A DNA stretch of 64,000 nt, taken from positions 868,001-932,000 of the forward strand of contig JADJQN010000003.1 of NCBI GenBank assembly GCA_016712745.1. The letters are read 5' to 3'. A model generated the notes under the pieces. That model did no database searches. It worked only from the letters and a program-made list of their open reading frames with translations, and was not told the DNA's origin. Shown here piece by piece: positions 27,377-36,659 of the stretch. Source of the DNA: Sandaracinaceae bacterium (GTDB lineage Bacteria; Myxococcota_A; Polyangia; Polyangiales; JADJQN01). The stretch's first letter is position 1, and each line of letters begins with the position of its first letter. A program made the position numbers and the translations under genes.

Positions 27377-28387
27377 ATGACCAAGTTCAATCGAATGCTG
27401 CTCGTTGCATCATCGCTCGCCGGCCTCGCTGGATGCGCAACTGCCGACGAGGCTCCGTCAAACAAGGCCGAGGAAGTCGATGCGCCCATGGACGGCAAGC
27501 TCGACGGCTCAAACATCGCGGATCAAGGCGAGCTTGAATGGACTGAAGGAAGTCGCGAGGGCCACTTCGCGCTCGATACTTCCACGTTGAGCGCGAGCCA
27601 ACGTGCCGTGTCTTGGACTTTCTCGCTTGTCGACCAAGCAACCATTTCCATCAGCCTCGGCGAAACGCGCGCGAGCGATCGCGAACTCGACACTGTTATG
27701 TACCTCTACCAGCAAGGCGCGTCGGGGAACTGGGGCCGCTACATCGAACGCAACGACGACACGAGCGAGAGCAACCTCTGGTCCACGTTGTCTGACGTCC
27801 AGCTTGGTGAGGGCACGTTCCGCATCGTCGTGAAGGGCTACTCGAACTCGGACCGCGGCGCATTCAAAGTAGGCGTGTCGTGCGATGGTGCGGGCTGTGT
27901 CGCGGCCGAGCCGACCGATTTCGAAACGGGGTTCAACGAAGTAGCCGCGTCAGCGAACTACATGAGTGAAAGCGACTACGTGCCGGAGTATCTACAGGGA
28001 GAGCCTGATCGCGATGGCTCGGTCTCGATCAGCTTGGTGAGAGAAACGCTCGGCGACGACATCGCCTTTTTCTTCTCAAACGAGGGCGAAGAGGCCGTTG
28101 AGGCCGACGCGCTCGCCTACACGATTCATTCACGCGCGGACGCAGTCGAGTTCCTCGACGACCAGTGTGTCCCGAATGAGAACAACGACGCCGCCACAGT
28201 TGCAGCTTGGTCCACGATTCGCGCGCTCGTCGCCGAGCATTTGACCGACGTCCGCATGCTCCGCGCGGGTTTCCCCGACGAGAGCGGTGACTTGTCGTCC
28301 GATCGAGGTCTGTATGTCTTCATCATCGTCGGCAAGTCAGCAGACGGACGCCTCATGGGCTTCCTCGTCGGCTCAGTCGAAACCTGA
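27377..28387 (+). CDS. Lipoprotein with PPC-like domain
   Basis: 336 residues. Shine-Dalgarno AGGAG (27366-27370) sits 6 bases before ATG 27377 and touches the in-frame ATG at 27371, so 27377 is the better start. The signal peptide ends in a lipobox LAGC (cysteine about residue 20). Residues about 50-155 resemble the bacterial pre-peptidase C-terminal (PPC) beta domain (SWTFSLVDQATISISL, GEGTFRIVVKGYSN). The rest is acidic and not recognised. It is probably a surface or periplasmic lipoprotein. Its gene converges on another lipoprotein gene with a hairpin between them. Confidence 0.78.
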   Translation: MTKFNRMLLVASSLAGLAGCATADEAPSNKAEEVDAPMDGKLDGSNIADQGELEWTEGSREGHFALDTSTLSASQRAVSWTFSLVDQATISISLGETRASDRELDTVMYLYQQGASGNWGRYIERNDDTSESNLWSTLSDVQLGEGTFRIVVKGYSNSDRGAFKVGVSCDGAGCVAAEPTDFETGFNEVAASANYMSESDYVPEYLQGEPDRDGSVSISLVRETLGDDIAFFFSNEGEEAVEADALAYTIHSRADAVEFLDDQCVPNENNDAATVAAWSTIRALVAEHLTDVRMLRAGFPDESGDLSSDRGLYVFIIVGKSADGRLMGFLVGSVET

Positions 28388-28404
28388 GTTACGAAGTTGA
28401 GCAT

Positions 28405-28430
28405 CGGTCGTGACGAAGTCGTCGCGACCG
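28405..28430. terminator. Hairpin between convergent lipoprotein genes
   Basis: CGGTCGTGAC (28405-28414) pairs with GTCGCGACCG (28421-28430) through a 10-bp stem with one G-U pair and the loop GAAGTC. It lies in the 65-base gap between two converging genes, where a terminator for one or both is expected. No U-tract follows on either strand, so termination is an inference from position and stem strength. Confidence 0.5.
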
Positions 28431-28452
28431 AGCGCCTTACGCTGCCTGCTCG

Positions 28453-29073
28453 CTAGCTATTGTGAATACAAATACCAAGCGCCTCGTTGCAGGTGTCGCC
28501 AGTCGCGCAGTCCATCCACGAGCTGCATGGCGTGCCAGCACAGAATGAAGACGCGCTGGTGAGGCAATGTCCTGTCGCATCATTGCACGTTGAGCCGGTT
28601 GGGCAGTCCATCCAGCTCACGCACGAGATGCCGTAACAATCGTTGCGTACTATCGCACCTGCGCAGGCGTCGCCCACCTGAGCTAGCTCAGGCGCGAGCC
28701 CGGAGATTGTCGCCGTTGGTGGGATGCCGGGAAATGTTTGGCATGTGTAGGGCGCGTCCGTGCCGCTCACCCACGTTTGCAAATCGTCGAGCCACGCTCC
28801 GCATCCCCGCGTGTTCGCCATGTTCAGCGCGATTTCACAGTCAGACGCACTGACGGCTGAGCATTCGCCAATGCTGGCGGTGATTTTCGCGCACATGGCG
28901 GCGGCGTCAATCGTTGTCGCGCCAACCCCCGAATCAACTTCAGCCCCGGAATCCTCGTCGCCCATCCCAGAGTCATTCCCGACGAATGCCGATGGTCCGT
29001 TTCGGTCGGATCCGCATGCGACGACAAGCAGTAAGAAAATGGATAGCGCGGTTGTGGTCGGCTGCGTCTTCAT
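28453..29073 (-). CDS. Cys-rich lipoprotein with duplicated SWMDC motif
   Basis: 206 residues from ATG 29073, with GGAG 7 bases upstream. The signal peptide ends in lipobox VVAC (cysteine about residue 20). An Asp/Ser/Gly-rich linker follows (GNDSGMGDEDSGAEVDSG), common in myxobacterial lipoproteins. The C-terminus carries two near-identical Cys modules: ISCVSWMDCPTGSTCNDATG and TPCSSWMDCATGDTCNEALG. Even cysteine spacing predicts disulfides in the periplasm or at the surface. No family name is known to me. Confidence 0.78.
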   Translation of the reverse strand: MKTQPTTTALSIFLLLVVACGSDRNGPSAFVGNDSGMGDEDSGAEVDSGVGATTIDAAAMCAKITASIGECSAVSASDCEIALNMANTRGCGAWLDDLQTWVSGTDAPYTCQTFPGIPPTATISGLAPELAQVGDACAGAIVRNDCYGISCVSWMDCPTGSTCNDATGHCLTSASSFCAGTPCSSWMDCATGDTCNEALGICIHNS

Positions 29074-29258
29074 GGGGGGCTCCGTACGCCGTGATTTGTT
29101 CAAGTGTGGTGGACAACGACATTCCGTCCGCGCGTGTTTTCGCACCGCGCGCCGGAAGCGCCGCTTAAATCAAATTCACCAGCCATCACCGTTGAATGAC
29201 GGAGCAGCGGGTCAGCGCGACCGCGCAGGCTTACGCGGAGGAACGCGCTGCGCAGTTT

Positions 29259-31019
29259 CTAGTTGTGTGCTGCGGCTTCTGGCGGCGCCGGATCCACAAC
29301 GTGGAACTCGACGCGACGATTGGTCTGCCGACCTGCGGGTGTAGCGTTGGTTTGCAGGGGCCTGGTCTCACCGTAGCCTTGGGCTTCGAGACGCTCAGCC
29401 GCGATTCCGTGTTCGACGAGCCAGCGCACGACCGATTGCGCGCGCCGTTGTGACAGGTCGAGGTTGCGAGCGTCGTTCCCGCGATCGTCGGTGTGGCCTT
29501 CAACGCGGATACGAAGCAGTTGCGTATTGGCGACCATCACGTCGTGCACATCCGTGAGAATTGAGTTGCTGGCGGCCAAGATGACGTCGCTGTCAGTTCC
29601 GAACTCGACGCGATCCAAAATCTGAATCGAGCCTTCTTCGGTAATGCATGCGCGGCCCGGGCAACCATTGCACACGGGGTTAGTCGTGTTGGCGGGACCG
29701 GACTGCAGCGGACAATGATCTTGTGGGTCCAGGATCTGATCCGAATCTGCGTCGGTTTCGGGACAGCCGTCTTCGTCGCGCACGCGATCGCGGTCCTCGG
29801 CCTCTAGCGGACATTGGTCGGCCGCATCGAGAATGCCGTCGTGATCGTTGTCGGGCTCCGGTACTCCGTCGCCATCCTCGAATCCGTCGGCGTCTTCAGG
29901 ATCATTGGGCGCTCCGTCGGCAGCATCGAGCACGCGGTCGCGATCGTTGTCTGCGTCTGGGCAGCCGTTGTCGTCCTCGAACGAATCACGGTCTTCCGGC
30001 TCATCCGCACACTGGTCCGCATCATTGAGAATGCCGTCGTGATCGCGATCGTTCTCGACCACTTCCTCCGGCAGCGCAGGCGCTTCGGCAACCTCCACGG
30101 GTGCGTGGCTTTCGGGCATCAGGAAACCAAGCGAGAGCAGAGCGCGAAAGTCCGGCGTTCCGTAACCGCGCGCGAGACCGGGCCCGCCGGCGACACCCAA
30201 TGTCCAGCTCGGATCGACGTGCCATTTCAGACCGACAAGGGCTTCGAGAAATGTTTGCTCGCGCGAGAACGCTTCTGAGAACTCGGTCACGCCGTAAAGC
30301 TCGCCATGAACATCAAGCTCGTCGCCCATGACCGGAATCGTCACGCCAAGACCGAAGGTCAATGCACTTGCGATGTCCAGGTTCTCGACGGACGACGACG
30401 AACGAATCAGCGCGCCCACGTTTGCCGTGATGCGCATGCGTGCAACGCGCAGCTCTGCAAGCAACTTGGGAGTCAGGTTGACTGCGTTGTCTCCGGCGTA
30501 GCGCATGTTGCTGTTCGCTGCGCCCGCAAGCGGCAAGCTCAAGACCAAACTTGCGCCGAGCGAAAACATGTCAGCTCGCTCGCCAAGAATGCGCACACGC
30601 GCGCCGATGCGCGGATCTCCGATGCTTGTGCCATCGGGTGGCGGCACGCCCATGAAGCCGTTGCCTTCCATCACCACAGAGATCGGCACGCCGAGGCTCA
30701 ACGTCAGGCGATCCCAAAGGCCAAGCGAGACGCCGAGATGCGCGACCAAGTGGTCCGAAACAATCGCGGTGCGCTCGGTTGAAGCATCGCCGAGCGTCGT
30801 CTCGTAGACGAGCGGATTGCGTGAGTAGTCGAGCTGAACCTGCGCGCCCAAACGCATGTGTCCCGTATCGTCGGGTCGCGATAAAGCAAAACCATCGGCC
30901 GATGTTTCAGCGGGCTGATATCGATTCAGAGCCACGGAGTTCTGCGCGAGCGCTCGATTGCTAGCCGTTGCAAAACACATCACGAAAAGAACACCGACAC
31001 GCAGCTTGAATCGTTTCAT
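29259..31019 (-). CDS. OmpA-family protein with thrombospondin-3-type repeats
   Basis: 586 residues from ATG 31019. A signal peptide (ends ASNRALAQ) is followed by a beta-rich barrel-like region to about residue 310, then about 130 residues of Asp-rich repeats (DRDHDGILNDADQCADEPEDRD and variants) that match calcium-binding TSP type-3 repeats. The last 130 residues are an OmpA peptidoglycan-binding domain (RVEGHTDDRGNDARNLDLSQRRAQSV). It should link outer membrane and cell wall, with Ca2+-dependent rigidity in the repeats. It is divergent from the giant MYXO-CTERM gene across 191 bases; both carry Asp-rich repeats. Confidence 0.92.
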   Translation of the reverse strand: MKRFKLRVGVLFVMCFATASNRALAQNSVALNRYQPAETSADGFALSRPDDTGHMRLGAQVQLDYSRNPLVYETTLGDASTERTAIVSDHLVAHLGVSLGLWDRLTLSLGVPISVVMEGNGFMGVPPPDGTSIGDPRIGARVRILGERADMFSLGASLVLSLPLAGAANSNMRYAGDNAVNLTPKLLAELRVARMRITANVGALIRSSSSVENLDIASALTFGLGVTIPVMGDELDVHGELYGVTEFSEAFSREQTFLEALVGLKWHVDPSWTLGVAGGPGLARGYGTPDFRALLSLGFLMPESHAPVEVAEAPALPEEVVENDRDHDGILNDADQCADEPEDRDSFEDDNGCPDADNDRDRVLDAADGAPNDPEDADGFEDGDGVPEPDNDHDGILDAADQCPLEAEDRDRVRDEDGCPETDADSDQILDPQDHCPLQSGPANTTNPVCNGCPGRACITEEGSIQILDRVEFGTDSDVILAASNSILTDVHDVMVANTQLLRIRVEGHTDDRGNDARNLDLSQRRAQSVVRWLVEHGIAAERLEAQGYGETRPLQTNATPAGRQTNRRVEFHVVDPAPPEAAAHN

Positions 31020-31210
31020 CGTCGCAGTCTGCCGTATCGGTCCATCGCGTGTCACGAACTTCGTGGTCGATCGTCGACGGCATTTCAGAAACCTTCACCC
31101 CGTGGGGCGGAGCAGGAATCTATCGCACGCGCTTGGTGCATACGACGCACACTTTGCTTGTATCAATATGCGCAGGCGCGTAGTTTACGACGGTAGATTG
31201 TGGAGGCGTG

Positions 31211-34200
31211 ATGATTTCAGTACGTTGTTTCAGTGTTGCTATGTTCCTCGCGGTTGTTTCGGCAAGCAGTTTTGCCTACGCACAGAACGTCGGTTGTGCC
31301 GATGGTGCACGTGAAGGGTTCAGCAACATAAGTCTGTCTCCCAACGTCGCGGGATGCTCAGGAGCGTGGTCGCTTCCCGATGTGAGAAACGTGACGCGCA
31401 CTGCGTGTACCACTCCGGGTGACGACGGAAGCAACACAGCGGGCACAGCATGCCGCGCGATCGATGTCTGCGCCGCCAACTGGCACATCTGCGCTACCGC
31501 CGCTGAGATCACAACGGCCTCGTACACGAACAGCTGCACGGGCATCGCCAACATGGGCGATCCCAACTATTTCTTCGTTACACAGCAAAGCGGCGTGGGC
31601 TCCGGCAGCTGCGACGCTACAGGCTCAAACGACCTTTTCGGCTGCGGAAATTATGGCGGTGCATTGGTTGGCCCCGGCATCACCAACTGCCCTCCTCTCA
31701 ACTACTTCTCCAACAATCTTTGCAGCAGCCTCGGTGCGCCTTGGAGCTGCGGCAGTGACGGCGTGAACGAGATCGCCAACGTCACCAAGACAAATTCCAC
31801 CAACGGTGGCGTGCTTTGCTGCCGTGACGACGTTGCTTCATGCGCCTGCTACATCGGAAGCACCTGCTACGCGAGCGGCGCCGTCAACCCCGCCAATGGA
31901 TGCGAAGTCTGCACTCCCGGCACGGCGCGAAACGCATGGAGCCCCCGGGCGGCTGGCACCTCCTGCAACGACGGCCTCTTCTGTACTACCGGAGAGACAT
32001 GCAACGCCGCAGGCGCTTGCAATCAGACTCTCGGCGCGACCAACTGCGCTGACACTCTCGCATGCACAACCGACACTTGTAACGAAGCTGGTGACACGTG
32101 CGTCAACACGATCGACGCAGGCTTCTGCAACATCAGCAACTCATGCATCGCGAGCAATGCCACCAATCCAGGCAACCAGTGTCAAGCTTGCATTCCGGCG
32201 ACATCCACCACTGCGTACTCACCTAAGTCCTTGGGCGCGACTTGCGATGACGGCCTCTACTGCACCGATGTGGACACGTGCAACGGCTCGAGTTCGTGCA
32301 CGGGTACGACGCGCAACTGCGCCGATGCACTAACCTGCACAACGGACAGCTGCGATGAGATGGGCGACGCATGCATTCATCCGCTCGCCGGCGGAAACTG
32401 CCTTATCAGCGGAACGTGCGCTGCCACGGGCGTGACTAATCCTGCAAACCAGTGCCAGGCGTGCACGCCGGGCACCTCTACGACCGCATGGTCTCCTAAG
32501 GCCATGGGAGCGACCTGTGACGACACGTTGTATTGCACGGAGATCGACACGTGCAACGGCGCAAGCTCGTGCACCGGCACGACGCGCACCTGCGATGACT
32601 CGCTTTCATGCACGAGCGACGCTTGCGATGAGATGAACAACGCCTGCGTGCCGACCGTGACAGCGGGCTCGTGCCTTATCTCAGGAATGTGCGTTTCAAC
32701 CGGCACATCCAACCCGACGAATCAGTGCGAGGAATGCAATCCCTCGATGAGCACAAGTGGATGGACCCCCAAAGCGTCCGGTACAACTTGCGACAACGGT
32801 CTTTTCTGCGTCGTGGACGACGTCTGCAACGGAAGCGGCGCATGCACCGGCGTGCCGATTGACTGCGTCGACAGCCTCGCGTGCACGGGGGACAGCTGCA
32901 ACGAAGACCTGGACCGCTGCGAGCACGCAGCCGGCGTCAACGTTTGCATGATTGGTGACGGCTGCCTGGCAGCTGGTACTCCGGATCCCTCGGACGAATG
33001 TCTTGGCTGCGTGCCCAGCGCGTCCATGATTGCGTTCTCCTATTTGCCTAGCGCAACGTGCGACACCGACAACGACACGATTGTGGACATTGTCGAGAGC
33101 CCGGGCGGCGTTCCGCGCGACTCGGACATGGACGGCACGGACGACTATCAGGATCCCGACGACGACAACGACACGATTCCGACATCACTCGAAGTTTCGG
33201 ATGACGAGAGCGTTGGCGATGACTTCGACACGGACACGACGCCGTCCTATCTCGACGAGGACTCGGACGGCGATGACATCCTCGACGAGGATGAGCTTCG
33301 TTCGGACATCGATAGCGACACGATTCCCGCCTACCTCGACACGGATTCGGACAATGACACCGTTTCCGACATGGTCGAAGGCTTCGGCGACTTCGACATG
33401 GACACGCGTCCCAATTCGAACGACACCGACGACGACGACGACGGGATTTCAACCGCACGTGAAGTGTCGGACGAGAACGCGCTTGGCGGCAACGTCGACC
33501 TAGATGACGAGCCGGCTTACATCGACACCGATTCAGACAACGACGGTGCACCGGATCTTTCGGACGGAGTGGGAGATCTCGATGAAGACGAGATCCCAAA
33601 CTACCTCGACAGTGATTCGTCGCCTGTCGATACCGACGGCGATGGAGTCATCGACTTCGTAGAGTGCTCAGGTGTCTGTTCCGCGTCGTCGCTCGACACG
33701 GACGACGACATGACGCCCGATTACCTCGACACGGACGATGACGACGATGGCATCCCGACCCTCACGGAGTACACGGGCGGCGATCGCGATACCGACGACG
33801 ACACGATCGTCAATCGTCTTGACGAGGACGACGACGGCGACGGCTATCTGACGCGGACCGAGCGACCAGGTTTGGCCAACGTAGATACTGACACTGATAC
33901 GATTCCGAATCACTTGGACAACGACGACGACAACGACACCATCTTGTCGAGTGTCGAACGCGTCGACGAGACGGCGCTCGGCGGCGATGTCGATGACGAT
34001 ACCGTTCCGGCCTATCTCGACTCGAACTCCGATGGCGACGGCGTCAGCGACCAAGATGAGGGCGTGGGCGACCTCGATAGCGACGGCACTCCGAACTACC
34101 TCGACGCGAACAGCGCTCCGGGCGATTCAGACGGCGACGGCGTTCCCGATACCGTTGAGAACGCGGGCGGGTCAATGATGGATACGGACATGGACGATGT

Positions 34201-34915
34201 TCCCGACTATCTCGACGAGGACGACGATGGCGACGGCATCAACACCCGTGACGAACGAGTCGGCGGATCGAACACCGACACCAATACCGACGGCACTCCC
34301 GACTATCTCGATAACGACGACGATGGCGATTCGGTGCTGACGCGCGACGAGCGGCCCTCCGGCGCATCACGCGATACAGACACCGATGGCACGCCGGATC
34401 ATCTCGATAGCGATGACGATGGCGACAGCATTCCGACTCTCGATGAGCGTCCAGTGAATGTGAGTCGCGATTCGGATACCGATGGTACGCCGGACTTCCT
34501 CGACAACGACGATGACAACGACACCATCCCGTCTCTCGACGAGTACACGACCTCGTTTGGTCCCGACGTCGATGAAGATGGTATTCCGAATCATCTCGAC
34601 ACCAACTCCGACGCCGATTCCCTCGACGACAGCGTCGAAGGCACAGGCGACGTCGATAACGACGGCGTTCCGAACTACCTCGATGACGACACAGCGGTCA
34701 TGACTGACGGCGGCGTGCTTCCTGACGGCGCAGTTGTCGTGGACGGGGCCATCATTATGCCGGACGCAGCGACTCCGACTTCTGGCGGCCTCGCAGGCGG
34801 CGCATGCGGTTGCGTAGTCGTCGGCCAGACCCAACATACAGGCGCAGGCCTACTCGCGGCTCTCGCACTGCTCGGTGTCGTGTTCGCACGACGCCGCCGC
34901 ATGCGGGCGCGTTGA
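31211..34915 (+). CDS. Giant Cys- and Asp-repeat surface protein with MYXO-CTERM tail
   Basis: 1234 residues. GGAGG at 31202-31206 favours ATG 31211 over the adjoining GTG 31208. A signal peptide ends near FAYAQ. Residues about 200-615 contain four and a half Cys-rich repeats of roughly 90 residues (each with TNPANQCQACTPGTSTT-like, YCT-DTCNG and CTTDSCDE blocks). Residues about 617-1160 are Asp-rich TSP3-like repeats (DTDSDNDGAPD, GTPDYLDNDDDGD). The end is a MYXO-CTERM-type sorting signal: Gly-Ala-Cys-Gly-Cys, a hydrophobic helix (GLLAALALLGVVF) and ARRRRMRAR. Such tails direct processing and surface anchoring in myxobacteria. A Ca2+-binding adhesin or matrix protein is the likeliest role, by inference. 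Confidence 0.9.
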   Translation: MISVRCFSVAMFLAVVSASSFAYAQNVGCADGAREGFSNISLSPNVAGCSGAWSLPDVRNVTRTACTTPGDDGSNTAGTACRAIDVCAANWHICATAAEITTASYTNSCTGIANMGDPNYFFVTQQSGVGSGSCDATGSNDLFGCGNYGGALVGPGITNCPPLNYFSNNLCSSLGAPWSCGSDGVNEIANVTKTNSTNGGVLCCRDDVASCACYIGSTCYASGAVNPANGCEVCTPGTARNAWSPRAAGTSCNDGLFCTTGETCNAAGACNQTLGATNCADTLACTTDTCNEAGDTCVNTIDAGFCNISNSCIASNATNPGNQCQACIPATSTTAYSPKSLGATCDDGLYCTDVDTCNGSSSCTGTTRNCADALTCTTDSCDEMGDACIHPLAGGNCLISGTCAATGVTNPANQCQACTPGTSTTAWSPKAMGATCDDTLYCTEIDTCNGASSCTGTTRTCDDSLSCTSDACDEMNNACVPTVTAGSCLISGMCVSTGTSNPTNQCEECNPSMSTSGWTPKASGTTCDNGLFCVVDDVCNGSGACTGVPIDCVDSLACTGDSCNEDLDRCEHAAGVNVCMIGDGCLAAGTPDPSDECLGCVPSASMIAFSYLPSATCDTDNDTIVDIVESPGGVPRDSDMDGTDDYQDPDDDNDTIPTSLEVSDDESVGDDFDTDTTPSYLDEDSDGDDILDEDELRSDIDSDTIPAYLDTDSDNDTVSDMVEGFGDFDMDTRPNSNDTDDDDDGISTAREVSDENALGGNVDLDDEPAYIDTDSDNDGAPDLSDGVGDLDEDEIPNYLDSDSSPVDTDGDGVIDFVECSGVCSASSLDTDDDMTPDYLDTDDDDDGIPTLTEYTGGDRDTDDDTIVNRLDEDDDGDGYLTRTERPGLANVDTDTDTIPNHLDNDDDNDTILSSVERVDETALGGDVDDDTVPAYLDSNSDGDGVSDQDEGVGDLDSDGTPNYLDANSAPGDSDGDGVPDTVENAGGSMMDTDMDDVPDYLDEDDDGDGINTRDERVGGSNTDTNTDGTPDYLDNDDDGDSVLTRDERPSGASRDTDTDGTPDHLDSDDDGDSIPTLDERPVNVSRDSDTDGTPDFLDNDDDNDTIPSLDEYTTSFGPDVDEDGIPNHLDTNSDADSLDDSVEGTGDVDNDGVPNYLDDDTAVMTDGGVLPDGAVVVDGAIIMPDAATPTSGGLAGGACGCVVVGQTQHTGAGLLAALALLGVVFARRRRMRAR

Positions 34916-34945
34916 GTTTTCGTTCTCGTGAGTGATTGGCGCGAG

Positions 34946-35779
34946 CTAGAGCGCTAGTTTTTCGAGCAGGTACGTGGGCGTAATTGCAGAGCCCGCGTGC
35001 CAGCGCGAGATGCCTCGGTAGAGTGCAACCGACACGCCGGCTGCGAGTGCACCGGCGACGTCGGTTTCGAGCTGGTCGCCGACCATGACCGGGTTTGTGA
35101 CTGCAAGCACTTGCTTCGCTCTCACGAAGAGATGCGGTTCGGGTTTGCCGAGACGATCGAACGTGAGTGATTCGCCGTGAGAAAGACGCGCGAGCGCACG
35201 CTCAATCAGAAGGGCCATCGCGCCCGCGGTAAAGCCAAGCTCACCCTTGCCTTTCGGATACACGAGATCCGGATTTGCTAGAACCAACGCAGGGCGTCGC
35301 CCCGCCTCCAGCGCACGTAGGATCGCGGACAAAGCGATTTCCATTCCGCTGAGAAATGACGTCCCCGCGTCGTCGCATATCGCAACGGCGTCGATTTCAA
35401 CGCCTGCTGCTAGGGCAACCGGCACACCGCCCCCTTCGATCACGTGCTGGTACGAGTCTTCGGTACCGAGAACAATTGTTCGCGCACCGCCAAGCTGGCG
35501 CGCTTTGAAGTAGCCCGGGAGAAGACTGCCCGACGTGATGATTCGAGCCTCGGGAATCGCCAGGCCCATCTCGGCGAACCGCTTCACGTAAGTCGCAGGC
35601 GAGCGCGACGCGTCGTTGGTGACTATCGCGTAGGGCGTTGCTCGTCGATGGAGCTCATGGATCAAGGGCCGAGCCTCGGGAAGCGCGCCCGAACCGTCGA
35701 CGAGTACTCCGTACGCATCGAGGAGCAAGCCGTCATGCGCGGCGAGCAGTTCTTCGAGTGTTCTTGTAGCTGGGGCCAT
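34946..35779 (-). CDS. HAD-IIA (NagD-like) hydrolase
   Basis: 277 residues from ATG 35779 (ATG 35791 is also possible). Motif I is LLLDAYGVLVDG with nucleophile Asp21; the usual second Asp (DxD) is Tyr here, as in the HAD-IIA subgroup with DxWGV/DxFGV motifs. Motif II is IVTNDAS and motif IV is VMVGDQLETDVAGA. The insertion between motifs II and III (GGVPVALAAGVEIDAVAICDD) is the NagD-type cap. It probably dephosphorylates a small metabolite in the cytoplasm; the substrate is unknown. It converges on the MYXO-CTERM gene with 30 bases between stops. Confidence 0.85.
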   Translation of the reverse strand: MAPATRTLEELLAAHDGLLLDAYGVLVDGSGALPEARPLIHELHRRATPYAIVTNDASRSPATYVKRFAEMGLAIPEARIITSGSLLPGYFKARQLGGARTIVLGTEDSYQHVIEGGGVPVALAAGVEIDAVAICDDAGTSFLSGMEIALSAILRALEAGRRPALVLANPDLVYPKGKGELGFTAGAMALLIERALARLSHGESLTFDRLGKPEPHLFVRAKQVLAVTNPVMVGDQLETDVAGALAAGVSVALYRGISRWHAGSAITPTYLLEKLAL

Positions 35780-35861
35780 TCTGCACGGCATAGTGCGACT
35801 TTCTACTCCGCGAATCTATCGAAGCCTTGCTCGTGGGGTGATCCCCGCTACGATTGCGCGC

Positions 35862-36653
35862 ATGGCAACTTCGTTGCTACTGACTACTAACGCACCGAGC
35901 GGGTGGACGATTCGAACAAGGCTCGTGCTGGCGCATCTTCTGCTCGCGATTCCGCTGAGTGCGTGCGTGAACACCGCATCGACTAGCTATCGCGCGCACT
36001 CCGGCACGATGGTGAGCAACGCGTATGCCGCAGACCCCGTTCCCCGCGAGGGAACGGCCTCAGACGTCGCAGGGGCGGCGGCGCTCACGGCAGCACACGG
36101 CCTCGCTCGGGCGGCGTCGATGTTCGTGGCAGGCGTGGAACTTGGCGTCGAGCTCATTCCTGCACTCATGCGCGAAGCACCGCGGGCGTTGGCGGCCCTT
36201 GCTACGAACGAACTCTGCGGAATGCGCCGCACCGATCGCGTCTCACAAGAAGTCGCGCGCTTCGAGGAGCACGACGGCAATCGCGTGCTTGTTCTCGATG
36301 GCTACTCCGTCGGCGACGACCAAGTACGCGTCGAAATGGTACGGCACGGTGCTCTTGTGCATGTGCGAGTGGTGGGAGGCGGCTGGCTTCTCTGCCACGC
36401 AGACACCCCAATGATGGAGATCGACGGAACGCGCGCGGAGAATTTACCGTCAGCACCTGAAAACACGGCGGCGTCCTTGTCCATGCGCACCGGTGTTGGC
36501 GCTACGCTCGAGATCACCTTGCCCGTCGCCTTTGTGACCGAGGTGCTGTCGGCGAACGAAATTACGATTCCTCTGAACGGCGTCGTACATCGGATTCACC
36601 CGCAAAACATCGACGCCGTTCGCGCATTCGTCGCGTCGTGCATCGCCGGCTGA
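35862..36653 (+). CDS. Hypothetical lipoprotein
   Basis: 263 residues from ATG 35862, chosen because it places a basic, then hydrophobic, signal before lipobox LSAC (cysteine about residue 36); an in-frame ATG at 35793 would give a long N-region. The mature part has an Ala-rich helical segment (SDVAGAAALTAAHGLARAA), then a Cys-containing beta-rich half. I recognise no family. It converges on clpB with 6 bases between stop codons. Confidence 0.65.
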   Translation: MATSLLLTTNAPSGWTIRTRLVLAHLLLAIPLSACVNTASTSYRAHSGTMVSNAYAADPVPREGTASDVAGAAALTAAHGLARAASMFVAGVELGVELIPALMREAPRALAALATNELCGMRRTDRVSQEVARFEEHDGNRVLVLDGYSVGDDQVRVEMVRHGALVHVRVVGGGWLLCHADTPMMEIDGTRAENLPSAPENTAASLSMRTGVGATLEITLPVAFVTEVLSANEITIPLNGVVHRIHPQNIDAVRAFVASCIAG

Positions 36654-36659
36654 AGCGAA

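Noticed and set aside
33048..34837. Arg-rich and Val/Ile-rich frames opposite the Asp repeats of the MYXO-CTERM protein
   Set aside because: They are the expected antisense or shifted readings of GAC/GAT-rich repeats.
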